In this document: positions 1 to 6,059 of the stretch, piece after piece
How positions within the stretch are numbered: the stretch's first letter is position 1
Layout: the number at the start of each line of letters is the position of its first letter
NCBI GenBank assembly: GCA_002348425.1
Contig: DEBE01000197.1
Coordinates: forward strand, 848 to 6,906
Length of the DNA: 6,059 nucleotides
Origin: Alphaproteobacteria bacterium UBA2964
Lineage (GTDB): Bacteria > Pseudomonadota > Alphaproteobacteria > MPNO01 > UBA2964
Direction of reading: 5' to 3'
Made by a program: the position numbers and the translations under genes
The notes under the pieces: generated by a model
Seen by the model: only the letters and a program-made list of their open reading frames with translations
Told to the model about the DNA's origin: nothing
Databases searched by the model: none

Positions 1-1244
1 TCAGTTTGCCACCAAGTATCAACGATAGGGCATCGCTTCTCACCTACTACATTATAATACCAAAGCCATGCTTCAGGGTTAATTGGTTCCCCGACGGATC
101 CTAGAAGGCGAATCGATTTGCGACTTGTTTTTTTAACTGGTTCGTTACCCTCACTCATTAGGGCTCGAAGGGCGGTCGGTGCTGTATAAAAAATATTAAC
201 ATTATGTTTATCGCAAATTTCCCAGCACCGTGAGGAGTCGGGATAAGTTGGAACACCTTCAAACATTAAGGTGGTGGCGCCATTTGATAGCGGTCCGTAT
301 ACAATATATGAGTGTCCTGTTATCCACCCAACGTCAGCAGTGCACCAATAAATATCACCATCATGATAGTCAAATACATATTGATGTGTCATTGATGCGT
401 ATACCATATATCCGCCTGTGGTATGCAATACACCTTTGGGTTTACCTGTAGAACCCGATGTATAAAGAATAAATAAGGGGTCCTCGGCTGACATCTCTTC
501 CGGAATACATTCAGCTGATGCCTCAGCCATTATATCTTGATACCAGTGATCCCTTCCCTCTATCCAGTTGATATCTGCTCCGGTTCTGTTGACTACTATG
601 CAAGTATTGACCTTGGGACATTTTTCGAGCGCAGCATCTGTATTTGCTTTCAGGGGTATAGGGCGCCCACCGCGGATTCCTTCATCAGATGTGATGACTA
701 CATTAGAGTCGCAATCTAATATTCTCCCGGCAATGGACTCTGGTGAAAACCCCCCAAAAATAACCGAATGAATAGCTCCTATCCTAGCACAGGCTAGTAC
801 TGCAATGGCAATTTCCGGAATCATTGGTAAATAAATGGTAACTCTATCGCCTTTTTTAACTCCAAGAGATTTCATCGCATTAGAAAATTTGCAGACCTCT
901 TTATGGAGTTCATTGTATGTAATTTTTTTATCCTCATCTGGGTTATCGCCCTCCCAAATGATTGCGACTTGGTCACCGCGTGTGGGTAAATGGCGGTCGA
1001 TACAATTTTCGCAGGCATTGAGTGTCCCATCGTAATACCATTTTATATGGACATCATTTTTTTCATATGAAACATCTTTGATTTTATTATAAGGCTTGAT
1101 CCAGTCTATCCGTTTTCCTTGCGCCGCCCAAAAATTTTCAGGGTTGTTGACCGACTGTTGATAAAGTTCGAGATATTTAGCGTTATCGATAAAAGACCTT
1201 TCCGAAATTTCTTCTGGAACAGGAAAAATATTTTGGTCAGACAT
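1..1244 (-). CDS. acs: Acetyl-CoA synthetase (AMP-forming), N-terminal two thirds, cut by the window edge
   Basis: Activates acetate with ATP to acetyl-AMP and then forms acetyl-CoA; a cytoplasmic enzyme of the ANL adenylating superfamily. I translated the whole frame by hand: 414 codons from ATG at 1244 to the left edge with no stop or frameshift. The family has about 650 residues, so the C-terminal domain with the regulatory acetylated lysine lies outside the window. Seen in order: an N-terminal [11 protein letters not shown] segment; DEGIRGGRP with R191 and R194, the positions that contact CoA in the Salmonella enzyme; the ATP/AMP-binding P-loop [10 protein letters not shown] (262-271); the [12 protein letters not shown] block (302-313); [12 protein letters not shown] (382-393); and DTWWQT (409-414) at the edge. 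The start is supported by a GGGAG ribosome site 9 bases upstream. The long block motifs make confusion with propionyl-CoA synthetase unlikely, though substrate choice is inferred from overall similarity. Confidence 0.97.
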   Translation of the reverse strand, partial: MSDQNIFPVPEEISERSFIDNAKYLELYQQSVNNPENFWAAQGKRIDWIKPYNKIKDVSYEKNDVHIKWYYDGTLNACENCIDRHLPTRGDQVAIIWEGDNPDEDKKITYNELHKEVCKFSNAMKSLGVKKGDRVTIYLPMIPEIAIAVLACARIGAIHSVIFGGFSPESIAGRILDCDSNVVITSDEGIRGGRPIPLKANTDAALEKCPKVNTCIVVNRTGADINWIEGRDHWYQDIMAEASAECIPEEMSAEDPLFILYTSGSTGKPKGVLHTTGGYMVYASMTHQYVFDYHDGDIYWCTADVGWITGHSYIVYGPLSNGATTLMFEGVPTYPDSSRCWEICDKHNVNIFYTAPTALRALMSEGNEPVKKTSRKSIRLLGSVGEPINPEAWLWYYNVVGEKRCPIVDTWWQT

Positions 1245-1372
1245 TAGTTTGAACTCCCGTTGAATTTAATCTGGACTGCGGCGGCCAATTTCTCTTTGAC
1301 TTGATTATTAACGGACTGGCCCGTTGCCGCAAGATGGTGCGAACTGCCCGAACTTATATATAATATTTTCAC
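1244..1372 (-). CDS. Possible small leader ORF overlapping the acs start (42 aa, unrecognised)
   Basis: A GTG-initiated frame of 42 codons ends in TAA, which shares one base with the acs ATG (TAATG), the arrangement expected for translational coupling. The product would begin [18 protein letters not shown] and contain a charged, possibly helical stretch around residues 21-36 (VNNQVKEKL then AAAVQIKF). The frame stays open upstream to a TAG at 1393-1395, without an ATG. Against it: the AGGAA before the GTG abuts the start with no spacing, the GTG falls between the -35-like and -10-like boxes of a candidate acs promoter, and I do not recognise the peptide. It could be a real small protein, a leader peptide, a remnant of a decayed gene, or chance. 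No function is proposed. Confidence 0.25.
   Translation of the reverse strand: MKILYISSGSSHHLAATGQSVNNQVKEKLAAAVQIKFNGSSN
1254..1258 (-). promoter_or_regulatory. Ribosome binding site of acs
   Basis: On the minus strand the bases read GGGAG, 9 bases before the acs ATG. It fixes the acs start at 1244. It also lies inside the last codons of a small open frame whose stop overlaps the acs start, so any ribosome translating that frame would pass over this site. Confidence 0.7.
1278..1330 (-). other. Inverted repeats in the acs leader able to form alternative hairpins
   Basis: Two folds use the same bases. A short hairpin pairs AACGG with CCGTT around a 6-base loop (1310-1325). A longer one pairs GCGGC (1326-1330 on the minus strand) with GCCGC (1278-1282), and GGCCA (1317-1321) with TGGCC (1283-1287), with a 4-base bulge and a 29-base loop. 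They cannot form together, because the loop and right arm of the short hairpin are needed in, or enclosed by, the longer one. Neither is followed by a U-run, so this is not an intrinsic terminator. A regulatory role is only a possibility. Confidence 0.25.
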
Positions 1373-1389
1373 TTCCTGTTCTGCGTTAA
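1360..1389 (-). promoter_or_regulatory. Candidate sigma-70-type promoter for acs
   Basis: On the minus strand TTAACG (1384-1389) and TATTAT (1360-1365) are separated by 18 bases and match the -35 consensus at four of six and the -10 consensus at five of six positions. Transcription from here would give acs a leader of roughly 110 bases. It lies just after the Rieske gene ends, consistent with acs being separately expressed. In such AT-rich DNA a match of this quality can arise by chance. Confidence 0.35.
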
Positions 1390-1417
1390 TCGCATACTAT
1401 TTTCTTGTACAAAATTA

Positions 1418-1789
1418 TTATGAACCTAGCATAATTTGGCCATCTTCAATTTTAATTTCCACTGGTGCAAGGGAACGCCCTATACACGGCCCCGCAACAC
1501 ACATCCCATTATGAATTTCAAAAAAAGCTCCATGTGTGGCACACAGAATATAATCTTTTTCGATAGTTAGGAATGTATCAGGATTCCAATCTAGGGTCGT
1601 ACCCTGATGAGGGCAAAGATTTATGTATCCAAACACCTCGTCACCGCGCCTGACTATGAAGAGCCTCTCCCGTCGACCAACTCTAAAACCCCTGCTGCCG
1701 GGATCCTCAATATCTGACAGGTTGCATAAAACTGTATCACTACCAAGATCTTTAAGGGTTGTGGGTATCTGTTTTTTGGTTGGGGTCAC
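1418..1789 (-). CDS. Small Rieske [2Fe-2S] domain protein
   Basis: A 123-residue soluble protein that is essentially one Rieske domain. The cluster ligands are visible as C59-P-H61 and C83-A-T-H86, separated by 21 residues, fitting the CxH...CxxH pattern in which two cysteines hold one iron and two histidines the other. No signal peptide, membrane segment or catalytic domain is present, so it resembles the NirD/Rieske-ferredoxin group that passes electrons to a partner or serves as a small redox subunit; no such partner enzyme is encoded nearby. Two further cysteines, C97 and C102, sit in a GMCVAGPCIGRSL segment after the second ligand pair. The start is GTG, overlapping the TGA of the EVE gene as GTGA, with no good ribosome site, so coupled translation from the upstream gene is likely. 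It is the last gene of the tightly packed tsaD-side cluster. The partner and exact role are unknown. Confidence 0.9.
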   Translation of the reverse strand: MTPTKKQIPTTLKDLGSDTVLCNLSDIEDPGSRGFRVGRRERLFIVRRGDEVFGYINLCPHQGTTLDWNPDTFLTIEKDYILCATHGAFFEIHNGMCVAGPCIGRSLAPVEIKIEDGQIMLGS

Positions 1790-2199
1790 GGCTTAATATC
1801 AGCCATGCGGCAAATAATTTTCCATTCTTCTTTACCTACCGGGACCACAGATAAGCGCGATTGTTTAACCAGCGCAAGGTTTTCTAATGCTGGCTCACAC
1901 TTGATTTGTGCCAAAGTCACTGGTTTTCTGACAGGATAAAGCGCCTCGACGTCGACCATACCAAACCGCCCGGATTTGTCCGTATGATCTGGGTAATGTT
2001 CTTTCACTACTTTAACAACGCCCACGATCGTTTTTTCCTTAACAGAGTGGTAGAAAAATCCTTTATCGCCAATCTTCATTGCTTTCATATTATTATTAGC
2101 TTGATAGTTTCGAACGCCGTCCCAATGTTCGACACCTTTTTCTACTTGATCATTCCATGACCACGCGCCGGGTTCAGATTTAAAAAGCCAGTACTGCAT
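1786..2199 (-). CDS. EVE domain protein (THYN1-like)
   Basis: A 137-residue protein consisting almost wholly of an EVE domain, a PUA-like fold related to YTH domains. Family hallmarks seen: YWLFKSEP at the N-terminus (3-10), WDGVRNYQANNN (26-37), GFFYHS (47-52), IVGVVKVVKEHYPD (58-71), and RLSVVPV (115-121). Family knowledge: EVE domains bind modified bases in nucleic acid, shown for human THYN1 with modified cytosine in DNA, and many bacterial stand-alone EVE proteins are suspected to act on tRNA or rRNA. The start is well supported: GGAG lies 6 bases before the ATG (2206-2209). It follows gpsA after 26 bases and overlaps the Rieske gene by 4 bases, so it belongs to the same transcription unit. 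Co-location with tsaD, a tRNA modification gene, fits an RNA-linked role, but that is inference. Confidence 0.93.
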   Translation of the reverse strand: MQYWLFKSEPGAWSWNDQVEKGVEHWDGVRNYQANNNMKAMKIGDKGFFYHSVKEKTIVGVVKVVKEHYPDHTDKSGRFGMVDVEALYPVRKPVTLAQIKCEPALENLALVKQSRLSVVPVGKEEWKIICRMADIKP

Positions 2200-2225
2200 T
2201 TTTGTCTCCGATCATTAAAATAATT

Positions 2226-3233
2226 TTAGCGTCTATTATGCATTTCGTTCTGAAACGGCCTTGCTAAAAGGCCTTCTATTGCATCATCAATTGTTACTTC
2301 TCCATTAACAATTTTTGATACTGATTGTGTTATCGGCATTTCTATATCCAATCTTTTAGCGAGCGTGGAAATGGCAACAGCGGATGTCACCCCCTCAGCG
2401 ATAGATTTTCGTTCCTGCAATACCTGCTCAAGTGTCTCACCTTTTCCCAATGCTATTCCTAAAGAATAATTGCGGGACTGATTACTGCTACAGGTTAAGG
2501 TTAAATCACCGAGACCTGATAAGCCCATCATGGTTTCCGCCCTGCCCCCTTTTGCAACACATAGCCTCGTCATTTCGGCGAGACCCCGTGTAATAACTGC
2601 GGCTCGTGCATTATCTCCAAAACCATGCCCATCTGCGATACCGCAGGCAATGGCGAGTACATTTTTAACGGCACCCCCTATCTCGGAACCAATAACATCA
2701 GTGCTAAGATAGGGGCGTAATTTTTGGGTTCCTATTGACTGTATTAACTCCTCTCCCAAATTCGGTTGATGGGTTGCTAGTGTAACTGCGGTCGGGAGAC
2801 CATTGGCAACTTCTGCTGCGAATGTTGGCCCAGATAAGACAGCAATTGGCCTACTTGGAAGTGTGTCGTCAACGATTTCAGACATAAGCGCTGCTGAGTT
2901 CTGTTCAATTCCCTTGGCGCATATGACTACTGGGATGTCCCTGGATAAATAGCCTGCTAGCTGTTTGGTTATGTTCCTAAGAAATTGTGCTGGTACGACT
3001 AGGAATATAGCGTCAGTAGCTGCTGCTTCTTCAAGAATAGCTGTTGCACGAATTCCAGGCTCTAATTTAATTTCTGGCAGATAAGCGGTATTTTCATTTT
3101 TTTTGTTAATTGTTTCCGCAACATCCGGTTCATATGACCATAAAACTACCCCACAACCAGCTTGATAAATCGACTGAGCAAGAGCGGTTCCCCAGGCCCC
3201 AGCACCGATAATTCCAATATGGGAGATAGTCAT
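2226..3233 (-). CDS. gpsA: NAD(P)-dependent glycerol-3-phosphate dehydrogenase
   Basis: Reduces dihydroxyacetone phosphate to sn-glycerol-3-phosphate, the backbone precursor for membrane phospholipids; cytoplasmic. At 335 residues it has the usual family length. The Rossmann nucleotide-binding loop is IGIIGAGAWGTALA (6-19). The conserved lysines are K107 in ICAKGIE and the catalytic K190 in IGGAVKNVLAIACGI. SGPTFAAEV (134-142) and GLSGLGDLTLTC (237-248), followed by SRN (253-255), are further hallmarks of GpsA and separate it from other Rossmann dehydrogenases. The ATG at 3233 is preceded by a modest GAG ribosome site 7 bases upstream, and the glycine-rich loop begins at the expected distance. 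It lies 58 bases after tsaD and 26 bases before the EVE gene on the same strand, a common alphaproteobacterial order. Confidence 0.97.
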   Translation of the reverse strand: MTISHIGIIGAGAWGTALAQSIYQAGCGVVLWSYEPDVAETINKKNENTAYLPEIKLEPGIRATAILEEAAATDAIFLVVPAQFLRNITKQLAGYLSRDIPVVICAKGIEQNSAALMSEIVDDTLPSRPIAVLSGPTFAAEVANGLPTAVTLATHQPNLGEELIQSIGTQKLRPYLSTDVIGSEIGGAVKNVLAIACGIADGHGFGDNARAAVITRGLAEMTRLCVAKGGRAETMMGLSGLGDLTLTCSSNQSRNYSLGIALGKGETLEQVLQERKSIAEGVTSAVAISTLAKRLDIEMPITQSVSKIVNGEVTIDDAIEGLLARPFQNEMHNRR

Positions 3234-3291
3234 TTTTTATCTCGTTTTACGTTTTGCATTCTATGACCATAATATTTGTTGGTCGATTAGA

Positions 3292-4350
3292 TCAAGATTT
3301 AACCCCTGCGTAAGGCATTGCAGGTGCATTTGGATCAAGTGGCCAGCGTGGTTTTGGGGCAAAGTCCAGTCTATCAACTAAGTTGTTTTTTAACCGCTCT
3401 AAGCCAGCCCAAGCAATCATTGCGGCATTATCAGTACATAATTCCTGTGGTGGAGCAATAAATCGTAATTTTTCATTTGCAGCAATTTGGCACAATTTTT
3501 TTCTTATACAAGAATTCGCGGCTACACCACCAGCCACAACAAGGCTGGTGCCGCTTGGACAATACTTTCTAAATTCCAAAATAGCATTTGTGACTCTATC
3601 GCCGACAACATCGGCGACGGTAGCTTGAAAATCGGCACACAAGTTATTGATATTTTGTTCTATTATTTTGTCGCCGGGCAATTTTTCAATCGTATTCCTA
3701 ACCGCCGTTTTGAGGCCTGAGAAGGAAAAATTACACCCCTCTCTTCCTTTTAAGGGTCGCGGTAAATTAAACTGCCCGATTTTTCCTTGCCTTGCTGCTT
3801 TTTCTATCGCTGGGCCGCCAGGGTAACTCAGTCCTAACATTCGTGCAGTTTTATCAAAAGCTTCGCCTATAGCGTCATCTATTGTTGTGCCGAGACGTTT
3901 ATAAGAATCGACCCCTTTAACAATTAATAATTGGGTGTGCCCGCCAGATACTAAAAGAAGGAGATACGGGAACTTTATATTATCTGTTAGACGAGCAGTA
4001 AGCGCGTGTCCTTCCAAATGATTTACAGCTATAAAAGGAAGATTTCGTCCCAAGGCAATCGCCTTCGCGGTCATTACCCCGACAATGACACCTCCGATTA
4101 GGCCTGGACCAGCCGTTACGGCAACCGCATCTAAATCAGCATATGAAATCTCAGCTGTATCCATTGCTTGGGTGATAATATGATCCAGTGCACTAACATG
4201 AGCCCTTGCGGCAATTTCTGGCACAATGCCGCCGTATGGTGCATGTTCAGCGAGCTGGGAGCGGACAATATTAGACAATATCATACGATCCCCGGAGACA
4301 ATTGACGCCGCCGTTTCGTCGCAGCTAGTTTCTATTCCAAGAACTTTCAT
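3292..4350 (-). CDS. tsaD: tRNA N6-adenosine threonylcarbamoyltransferase
   Basis: Transfers the threonylcarbamoyl group from threonylcarbamoyl-AMP to A37 of tRNAs reading ANN codons (t6A), working with TsaB and TsaE, neither encoded here. The product is 352 residues, normal for the family. Seen: the N-terminal [16 protein letters not shown] signature of the ASKHA fold; [14 protein letters not shown] (36-49); NHLEGH (110-115) with metal ligands H111 and H115; SGGHTQL (135-141); a nucleotide-binding GGVAAN (274-279); and CTDNAAM (305-311) with metal ligand D307. The frame is open 14 codons further to a TTG at 4392, but I chose the ATG at 4350 because the family begins at [13 protein letters not shown]. 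There is no ribosome site before it, and a -10-like box lies only 8 bases away. The PRWPLDP...GVK ending is typical of alphaproteobacteria. First gene of the leftward cluster. Confidence 0.97.
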   Translation of the reverse strand: MKVLGIETSCDETAASIVSGDRMILSNIVRSQLAEHAPYGGIVPEIAARAHVSALDHIITQAMDTAEISYADLDAVAVTAGPGLIGGVIVGVMTAKAIALGRNLPFIAVNHLEGHALTARLTDNIKFPYLLLLVSGGHTQLLIVKGVDSYKRLGTTIDDAIGEAFDKTARMLGLSYPGGPAIEKAARQGKIGQFNLPRPLKGREGCNFSFSGLKTAVRNTIEKLPGDKIIEQNINNLCADFQATVADVVGDRVTNAILEFRKYCPSGTSLVVAGGVAANSCIRKKLCQIAANEKLRFIAPPQELCTDNAAMIAWAGLERLKNNLVDRLDFAPKPRWPLDPNAPAMPYAGVKS

Positions 4351-4419
4351 CGTAGGGCAATATAACACATTTTTAATGAAGTGCTTCCACAAATGGTCGC
4401 TAAGCGTTACAGCTATATT
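4351..4419. promoter_or_regulatory. Divergent tsaD / hemC promoter region
   Basis: These 69 bases separate the starts of tsaD (leftward) and hemC (rightward). For tsaD the minus strand has TATATT (4359-4364), five of six -10 matches, ending 8 bases before the ATG, with no clear -35. For hemC the plus strand has TATAAC (4361-4366) on nearly the same bases, again without a clear -35; a second TATATT (4414-4419) abuts the hemC ATG and is too close to serve that start. Neither gene has a recognisable Shine-Dalgarno sequence. Overlapping boxes would make the two directions compete. No clear operator palindrome is visible. Confidence 0.45.
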
Positions 4420-5358
4420 ATGATAAAAAAATTAAGAATTGCCACAAGAAGTAGCCCGCTAGCCATAGCACAGGCACAAATTGCACGAGACGCTCTGATA
4501 TCTGTAGATACTCGGTTAGCTGAACCTGGCTTAATTGATATTATACCAATTCAAACTACTGGTGATAAAATGCAGCGGGGATCGCTGACCAAGATAGGTG
4601 GAAAGGGTTTGTTTACTAAGGAAATCGAAGACGCCCTTTTAGAGGACAGGGTTGATATTGCGGTTCATTCAATGAAGGATATGCCCACAGCCTTGCCACC
4701 GGGACTTAGAGTAGTGGCGGTGCTCCCTAGAGAAGACACTCGTGATGCATTAATCTCAAATAATAAAAAAATCAAATCGATTGAGGACCTGCCGTCGGGT
4801 GCCTGTGTAGGAACTGCTTCGTTGCGACGAAGTGCGATTTTAAAAAATAAACGACCAGATATAAAAATCACAAATTTACGTGGTAATATTCAAACCCGTC
4901 TAAAAAAAGTCGAGGCTGGTGATTTTGATGCAACTTTTCTTGCTGTTGCTGGATTAAAAAGGTTGGGGCTTTTGGAGAAAATGACAGGTATATTGGACTT
5001 TAAAGAAATGTTGCCTGCCGTTGGTCAAGGGGCTCTGGGTATTGAGTGTCGAAAAAGCAATTCCAAAATATGTGAGTTGATTGATCGGGTGAATCATAAA
5101 GAAACGTATGCCTGTGTTCAGGCGGAACGGGCTTTTTTGGCGGTTCTGGACGGATCTTGCCGGACGCCAATTGGTGGATTGGCAACTCTCGATGGTTCTA
5201 TCTTCACCATTACTGGTCTAGTAATTCGTCCAGATGGGAGCGAAGCAATTTACCGTAAAAGGCAAGGTGATTTTGGGAATTCAATGGAAATTGCGAGAGC
5301 GGTTGCTGCTGATCTGAAGAGCGCCGCGGGCCCTGGGTTTTTCAAAGAAGATTGCTAA
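4420..5358 (+). CDS. hemC: Hydroxymethylbilane synthase (porphobilinogen deaminase)
   Basis: Condenses four porphobilinogen molecules into hydroxymethylbilane, the linear tetrapyrrole of heme and related pathways; cytoplasmic. From the ATG at 4420 the product has 312 residues, matching the family. Seen: [18 protein letters not shown] (1-18); [10 protein letters not shown] (65-74); HSMKDMP (83-89) with the catalytic aspartate D87; GTASLRRSA (131-139); [10 protein letters not shown] (152-161) with substrate-binding arginines; [12 protein letters not shown] (198-209); and [11 protein letters not shown] (243-253), where C247 carries the covalent dipyrromethane cofactor. The frame continues upstream to an ATG at 4393 and a GTG at 4381, but the extra residues (VAKRYSY) do not resemble the family start and no upstream start has a good ribosome site, so 4420 is preferred. 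hemD follows after 6 bases in the same reading frame. Confidence 0.97.
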   Translation: MIKKLRIATRSSPLAIAQAQIARDALISVDTRLAEPGLIDIIPIQTTGDKMQRGSLTKIGGKGLFTKEIEDALLEDRVDIAVHSMKDMPTALPPGLRVVAVLPREDTRDALISNNKKIKSIEDLPSGACVGTASLRRSAILKNKRPDIKITNLRGNIQTRLKKVEAGDFDATFLAVAGLKRLGLLEKMTGILDFKEMLPAVGQGALGIECRKSNSKICELIDRVNHKETYACVQAERAFLAVLDGSCRTPIGGLATLDGSIFTITGLVIRPDGSEAIYRKRQGDFGNSMEIARAVAADLKSAAGPGFFKEDC

Positions 5359-5364
5359 TGTCCG

Positions 5365-6059
5365 ATGAAGGTTCTCATTACAAGACATGAATCGAACGGT
5401 ATAAACTTAGATAATATCCTTTCACAAGAGGGGATCGCTACTATGCGTGAACCTCTTCTAAAAATTGTACCCAAATTTGAACCGATATTGGTCAAAAATT
5501 TTCAAGCCTTAATTGTAACTAGTGCTAACGGCTCCATTGCGTTAGCTAAGGGTACGGATTACCGAAAAATTCCGGTATTTGCAGTGGGCGGTGCGACAGC
5601 TGCGATTGCAATTGAGGCGGGGTTTGAACAGGTTAGAAATGCTGATGGTCGCGTGTTGACGCTGACTGATATTATCATTTCAGAACTCAACCCGGATCAT
5701 GGCCCTTTATTATATATATCCGGTGAAAATATTTCCGTCGATATCGAAAAGATTTTGAGGGCTGAAAAATTTAAAATCCATCGTCAAATAGTTTATCGGG
5801 CTGTCCCCGCTAAAGCACTCTCGGCTTCTACAATGCATGCATTAAGAAAAAATAACATTGATGTTGTGTCATTTTTCTCTCCACGTACAGCGATTACATT
5901 TGCTAAAATAATTGAGAAAGAGAGGCTAAAGGAAATTTTTAGGTCCCTCAAGGCAGTATGTCTTTCCGAAGCGGTGGCCGATCCAATTCGGAATCTTGGG
6001 TGGCAAGAAGTTTTAATTTCGGGGACGCCGGATCAAGAATCATTAGTACGATCTTTATG
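5365..6059 (+). CDS. hemD: Uroporphyrinogen-III synthase, cut by the right window edge
   Basis: Cyclises hydroxymethylbilane to uroporphyrinogen III with inversion of ring D, the step after HemC. I translated 231 codons from ATG at 5365 to the window end without a stop; family members are about 230-260 residues, so only a short C-terminus is missing. HemD sequences are very divergent, so the call rests on weak motifs plus position: MKVLITRHE at the start; LIVTSANGS (49-57); PVFAVGGATAAIAIEAGF (70-87); LLYISGE (115-121); VYRAVPA (142-148); DVVSFFSPRTAITF (166-179); CLSEAVADPIRNLGW (199-213); and SGTPDQESLV (219-228). An ATG at 5358, overlapping the hemC stop, is in another frame and closes after 10 codons, so it is not the start. 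No good ribosome site precedes 5365; translation is probably coupled to hemC. A membrane mitofilin/HemX-like gene often follows in alphaproteobacteria but lies outside this window. Confidence 0.9.
   Translation, partial: MKVLITRHESNGINLDNILSQEGIATMREPLLKIVPKFEPILVKNFQALIVTSANGSIALAKGTDYRKIPVFAVGGATAAIAIEAGFEQVRNADGRVLTLTDIIISELNPDHGPLLYISGENISVDIEKILRAEKFKIHRQIVYRAVPAKALSASTMHALRKNNIDVVSFFSPRTAITFAKIIEKERLKEIFRSLKAVCLSEAVADPIRNLGWQEVLISGTPDQESLVRSL

Noticed and set aside
230..1035. Plus-strand open frames across the left part
   Set aside because: They lie antisense to the intact acs reading frame, lack family motifs, and overlap each other; they are shadows of acs.
1398..1416. AT-rich imperfect palindrome centred on TTGTACAA after the Rieske gene
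   Set aside because: The self-complementary core is short, has no GC stem and no following U-run, so neither terminator nor operator can be supported.
1906..2160. Plus-strand 84-codon frame
   Set aside because: Antisense to the EVE gene, whose motifs are continuous; no independent support.
3383..3720. Two overlapping plus-strand frames
   Set aside because: Antisense shadows of tsaD, which carries all its metal and nucleotide-binding motifs in one continuous frame.
4351..4392. Longer tsaD start at a TTG 14 codons upstream
   Set aside because: The family begins at [13 protein letters not shown]; the extra residues ([13 protein letters not shown]) do not match it and no ribosome site precedes the TTG.
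4381..4419. Longer hemC starts at GTG 4381 or ATG 4393
   Set aside because: The added residues are unlike the HemC N-terminus, and the ATG at 4420 gives the usual length and the MxxxLRIATRxSPLA start. Not fully excluded, since no candidate has a good ribosome site.
5358..5390. Ten-codon ORF starting on the hemC stop (TAATG)
   Set aside because: It is in a different frame from hemD, ends after 10 codons, and nothing supports it as a gene.

Overview
The window holds a compact stretch of housekeeping genes, probably from an AT-leaning alphaproteobacterium. That assignment is inferred from gene order (hemC-hemD divergent from tsaD-gpsA-EVE) and from the TsaD C-terminus, which has the PRWPLDP...GVK ending common in that class; no rRNA or other direct marker is present. 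There is no sign of a mobile element, CRISPR array, phage gene, tRNA or rRNA.

Layout. Five genes read leftward from about 4350: tsaD (tRNA t6A synthesis), gpsA (glycerol-3-phosphate dehydrogenase), an EVE-domain protein, a small Rieske [2Fe-2S] protein, and, after a 173-base gap, acs (acetyl-CoA synthetase, cut by the left window edge). tsaD, gpsA, EVE and Rieske are tightly spaced (58 bases, 26 bases, then a 4-base GTGA overlap) and look like one transcript. acs probably has its own promoter and leader in the 173-base gap. Two genes read rightward: hemC (hydroxymethylbilane synthase) from 4420 and hemD (uroporphyrinogen-III synthase) from 5365, cut by the right edge. These are consecutive heme-pathway steps: HemC makes the linear tetrapyrrole and HemD cyclises it. 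The two directions share a 69-base divergent promoter region (4351-4419).

Nothing here amounts to a convincing new system. The places worth a second look are: the acs leader, where a 42-codon open frame ends in a TAATG overlap with acs and two mutually exclusive RNA folds are possible; the hemC-hemD junction, where both genes share one reading frame separated by a single stop; the divergent region, where a -10-like box sits so close to the tsaD start that a leaderless message is possible; and the coupled EVE-Rieske pair.
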